DNA of 8,704 nucleotides from NCBI GenBank assembly GCA_946481625.1, contig CAMLOZ010000112.1, forward strand, positions 1 to 8,704, given 5' to 3'. Origin of the DNA: an uncultured Haloferula sp. (GTDB lineage: Bacteria > Verrucomicrobiota > Verrucomicrobiae > Verrucomicrobiales > Akkermansiaceae). Under the pieces are notes generated by a model. It searched no databases. It saw nothing but the letters and a program-made list of their open reading frames with translations, and was not told where the DNA came from. Of the stretch, positions 6,334-8,704 are shown in pieces (position 1 is the first letter of the stretch; each line of letters begins with the position of its first letter). The position numbers and the translations under genes were made by a program.

Positions 6334-8586
6334 ATGGCTGGCCGTCTGAAAAGCTTCGTTCGACGCAAGCGGGTCCTCGTTCCGGGGATCGCGCTGGCGG
6401 CGGCGTTGTTCACGTGGTTCCTGCTGCCGCGGTGCTTCGAGCTGCCGGCTTCGCTGACGGAGAATCCCGCGGGGTCGGCGGTTCTGTTAGACCGGAACGG
6501 CGAGCCGCTGCATCATCTGGTGCTGCCGGATTTCACGCGGAGTTCGCCGGTCTCGTTGGAAGAGGTGCCGGCGGATCTGGTGGCTTGCACGCTGGCGGCG
6601 GAGGACCGCCGCTTCCGTTCGCACGGGGGCATCGATCTGCTTGCGACGCTGCGGGCGGCGAAAGACGCGCTGCTGCACCGGCGGGCGGTGTCCGGGGCGT
6701 CCACGGTCACGCAGCAGCTGATCAAGCTGGCATCGCCGCCGGCACCGCGGAACCTGCGGACGAAGGTTCGGGAGGCGATGCTGGCGCGGCATCTGGAGAT
6801 GAAGTGGAGCAAGGACGAGATCCTGATCGCGTACCTGAACCGGCTTCCCTACGGGAACCATCGTAGCGGGCCGGCGGAGGCGGCGCGGTTTTACTTCCAG
6901 AAGCCGCTGGCGGATCTCTCGCTGGCGGAGAGCGCCTTGCTGGCGGGGCTGCCGCAGGCACCGAGCCGCTTGAACCCGATCAAGCATCCGCAGCGTGCGC
7001 TCGCGCGGCGCGAGGTCGTGTTGCAGCGGCTTTCGAACCAGGGAAGCCGCGATCCGGCCCGGATTGCGGCGGCGAAGGTGGAGCCGTTGCACTTGCGGCC
7101 CCTTCCGGAGAACCCGGTGGCACCGTGGTTGCCGGACACCTTGGGAACATGGGGGCATGGGGACGACCCGCGCTGCACCATCGACCGCGCCTTGCAGGCG
7201 GATGTGGAGGCGATCGTGCGGGAGGAGCTGGCAAAGCTCTCCGGCTCGAATCTGAAGCATGCCGCGGTGGTGGTGCTGGACAACCGCAGCCGGGAGATCC
7301 TCGCACTGGTGTCGTCCGGGAATTGGCGGGACCCGAACGGCGGGCAGATCAACGGGGCGCTGACGCCGCGGTCGCCGGGCTCGGCGCTGAAGCCCTTCAC
7401 GTGGTTGCTGGCGTTCGAGAAAGGCGGGCTACATCCGGCTTCCATCGTGGCGGACATTCCCACGCGGTTCCGGACCGAGCAGGGGTTGGACGCGCCGGAG
7501 AACTTCGACCGTACCTTCCGCGGGCCGGTGAGCGTGCGCGAGGCGCTGGCCTGCTCGCTGAATGTGCCGGCGATGCGGGCGCTCAACGAGATCGGCGGGC
7601 CGAGGCCGCTGCATGAGCTGCTACTCGTGCTGGGATTGGAGAGCATCGGGACGGACTTCGGGGCGTATGGATTGGGCCTGACGCTCGGGAATGCTCCGGT
7701 GCGATTGCTGGATCTGACGAATGCGTATGCGACGCTGGCGAGCGGCGGGATGCATCGGGCTCCCCTGCTTTTCCCTGCCGAGCCATGCGAGGCGAAGGCG
7801 GTGCTGGACCCGCAGGCGGCGTATCTGATCGCGGACATCCTTTCGGACCCAGAGGCGCGGGCGAAATCGTTCGGGCGGGGCGGGCCGATGGAGCTTCCGT
7901 TCCGCTGTGCGGCGAAGACGGGGACGTCCTCGGACTTCCGCGACAACTGGTGCGTGGGCTACACGGCGGAGTTCACGGTGGGCGTGTGGGCGGGGAATTT
8001 CGACAACTCGCCGATGAAGAATCTTTCGGGGGTGGCGGGGGCGGGGCCGGTGTTCCATCGGGCGATGGAGCGGCTGCATCGCGGGCACGGGCCGGTGTGG
8101 CTTGAGCGGCCGGCGGGATTGGTGGAGGTTACGGTTGATCCACAGACCGGCAAGAGGGCGGGGAAGGGAGTGGTGACCCTGGTGCCGTCGGATCGGTTGC
8201 CGATGTCAGCCTCCGGCACGGATCGGGATGGGAAAGGACGGATTCTACTGGATGCGTCGTACTCGGAATGGCTGGCATCGGAGCACAACCGGAGGCGGTC
8301 GGATTTCGCGCTGGCGAAGGATCAGCCGTCGGAGATTCCATTACGGATCCTGGCACCGAGGGAAGGGAGCCGGTATTTGTTAGATCCGGAACTGCCGAAC
8401 GGGGGATTGCTGCATCTGGCGACGAATTTGCCGGGAGAGGTGGAGTGGTCGAGTGGCACGCTGGTGTTGAAGGCGGGGAGGCCGGAGCCGATGGCGAGGT
8501 TGACTCCGGGGAAGCATGTGCTGGTGGCGACGGACAAGAGGAACGGGGTGAGGCAGGAGGTGGAGATTTTGGTGGAGGAGAGGTAG
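6334..8586 (+). CDS. pbpC: Penicillin-binding protein 1C, bifunctional peptidoglycan synthase
   Basis: This 750-residue protein is close to the E. coli PbpC length (770). After a basic N-terminus (RRKR, 10-13) comes one membrane anchor at about 15-31, so the catalytic part is periplasmic. The GT51 transglycosylase spans about 45-215: EDRRFRSH with catalytic Glu90, GASTVTQQL (121-129), the second acidic position probably Glu147, and YLNRLPYGN (167-175), whose YLNR-x-P-[YF]-G form is typical of PBP1C. The transpeptidase has SxxK as Ser350-Ala-Leu-Lys353, SxN as Ser408-Leu-Asn410, and KTG at 528-530, all intact. Residues 667-748 form a BiPBP_C domain, characteristic of PBP1C. It polymerises and crosslinks glycan strands. 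It lies 111 bases after the macroglobulin gene, a known pairing for envelope defence and wall repair. No Shine-Dalgarno is visible; the only GGGA upstream (6317-6320) lies in a hairpin 13 bases from the ATG. The start is supported by the basic-then-membrane N-terminus. It stops at TAG. Confidence 0.94.
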   Translation: MAGRLKSFVRRKRVLVPGIALAAALFTWFLLPRCFELPASLTENPAGSAVLLDRNGEPLHHLVLPDFTRSSPVSLEEVPADLVACTLAAEDRRFRSHGGIDLLATLRAAKDALLHRRAVSGASTVTQQLIKLASPPAPRNLRTKVREAMLARHLEMKWSKDEILIAYLNRLPYGNHRSGPAEAARFYFQKPLADLSLAESALLAGLPQAPSRLNPIKHPQRALARREVVLQRLSNQGSRDPARIAAAKVEPLHLRPLPENPVAPWLPDTLGTWGHGDDPRCTIDRALQADVEAIVREELAKLSGSNLKHAAVVVLDNRSREILALVSSGNWRDPNGGQINGALTPRSPGSALKPFTWLLAFEKGGLHPASIVADIPTRFRTEQGLDAPENFDRTFRGPVSVREALACSLNVPAMRALNEIGGPRPLHELLLVLGLESIGTDFGAYGLGLTLGNAPVRLLDLTNAYATLASGGMHRAPLLFPAEPCEAKAVLDPQAAYLIADILSDPEARAKSFGRGGPMELPFRCAAKTGTSSDFRDNWCVGYTAEFTVGVWAGNFDNSPMKNLSGVAGAGPVFHRAMERLHRGHGPVWLERPAGLVEVTVDPQTGKRAGKGVVTLVPSDRLPMSASGTDRDGKGRILLDASYSEWLASEHNRRRSDFALAKDQPSEIPLRILAPREGSRYLLDPELPNGGLLHLATNLPGEVEWSSGTLVLKAGRPEPMARLTPGKHVLVATDKRNGVRQEVEILVEER

Positions 8587-8704
8587 GGGGGACTTGGTAG
8601 GAGACGTTTGCCTTCGTTCGAAGCGTATGAACTGACGGCCACGACCGCCGCTTCTGCGGGCCGGTGGCTCCGCGCTCCCGGGGCGCTGTCGCGTAATACG
8701 AGAC
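8587..8704. other. Non-coding tail after pbpC with inverted repeats
   Basis: No gene is supported here. Three inverted repeats can be seen: cttcg/cgaag (8612-8616 with 8619-8623); gccac/gtggc (8638-8642 with 8664-8668) enclosing ccgc/gcgg (8648-8651 with 8656-8659, loop ttct); and gcgc/gcgc (8672-8675 with 8683-8686). None is followed by a T run, so a classical terminator for pbpC is not evident, although the nested hairpin at 8638-8668 could help end or stabilise the transcript. The region is cut by the window end. Confidence 0.5.
8638..8668. repeat. Nested hairpin downstream of pbpC
   Basis: Outer arms gccac (8638-8642) and gtggc (8664-8668) enclose an inner stem ccgc (8648-8651) and gcgg (8656-8659) with loop ttct; the two stems are separated by a small internal loop. 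It lies about 50 bases past the pbpC stop. A role in transcript ending is possible but not shown. Confidence 0.35.

Noticed and set aside
6891..7946. Minus-strand open frame of about 351 codons opposite pbpC
   Set aside because: Low-complexity Ser/Arg/Pro-rich product without motifs, opposite well-supported transpeptidase coding sequence.
1..8704. CRISPR arrays, tRNA or rRNA genes, insertion sequences, prophage genes
   Set aside because: No regular spaced repeats of the right length, no cloverleaf or rRNA signature, and no transposase or phage protein were seen.

Overview
The window holds two complete plus-strand genes and the tail of a third. It is GC-rich, with coding third positions dominated by G and C. 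The gene content, the lack of Shine-Dalgarno sequences at the likely starts and the style of intergenic repeat suggest a Gram-negative bacterium of the Verrucomicrobiota (perhaps a Luteolibacter/Haloferula-like lineage). That placement is inference from pattern recognition, not from a search.

Layout: 1-213 is the C-terminal end of a SAM hydrolase / SAM hydroxide adenosyltransferase (DUF62) type gene. Its frame carries two amber codons (7-9 and 31-33), so it looks decayed or miscopied. 214-447 is non-coding spacer with small repeats, a palindrome and a tentative promoter. 448-6222 is a very large bacterial alpha-2-macroglobulin (YfhM type) with an intact CVEQ thioester. 6223-6333 is an intergenic region almost filled by two related hairpin repeats, one embedded in a long 52-nt hairpin. 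6334-8586 is penicillin-binding protein 1C (pbpC) with transglycosylase, transpeptidase and C-terminal BiPBP_C domains. 8587-8704 is a non-coding tail with several inverted repeats and no visible gene.

How the genes work together: the alpha-2-macroglobulin/PBP1C pair is a known bacterial partnership, as with yfhM and pbpC in E. coli. The macroglobulin is thought to trap proteases that enter a breached envelope by bait cleavage and thioester attachment, while PBP1C is thought to rebuild peptidoglycan at the breach. Here both proteins keep their key residues. The pair differs from the E. coli arrangement in two visible ways: the macroglobulin has a plain signal peptide rather than a convincing lipobox, and the genes are separated by 111 bases of structured repeat DNA. 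I did not find a clearly new system. The points most worth a second look are the amber-interrupted SAM hydrolase tail, the compensated hairpin repeats between the paired genes, and a cysteine pair that flanks the presumed bait region.
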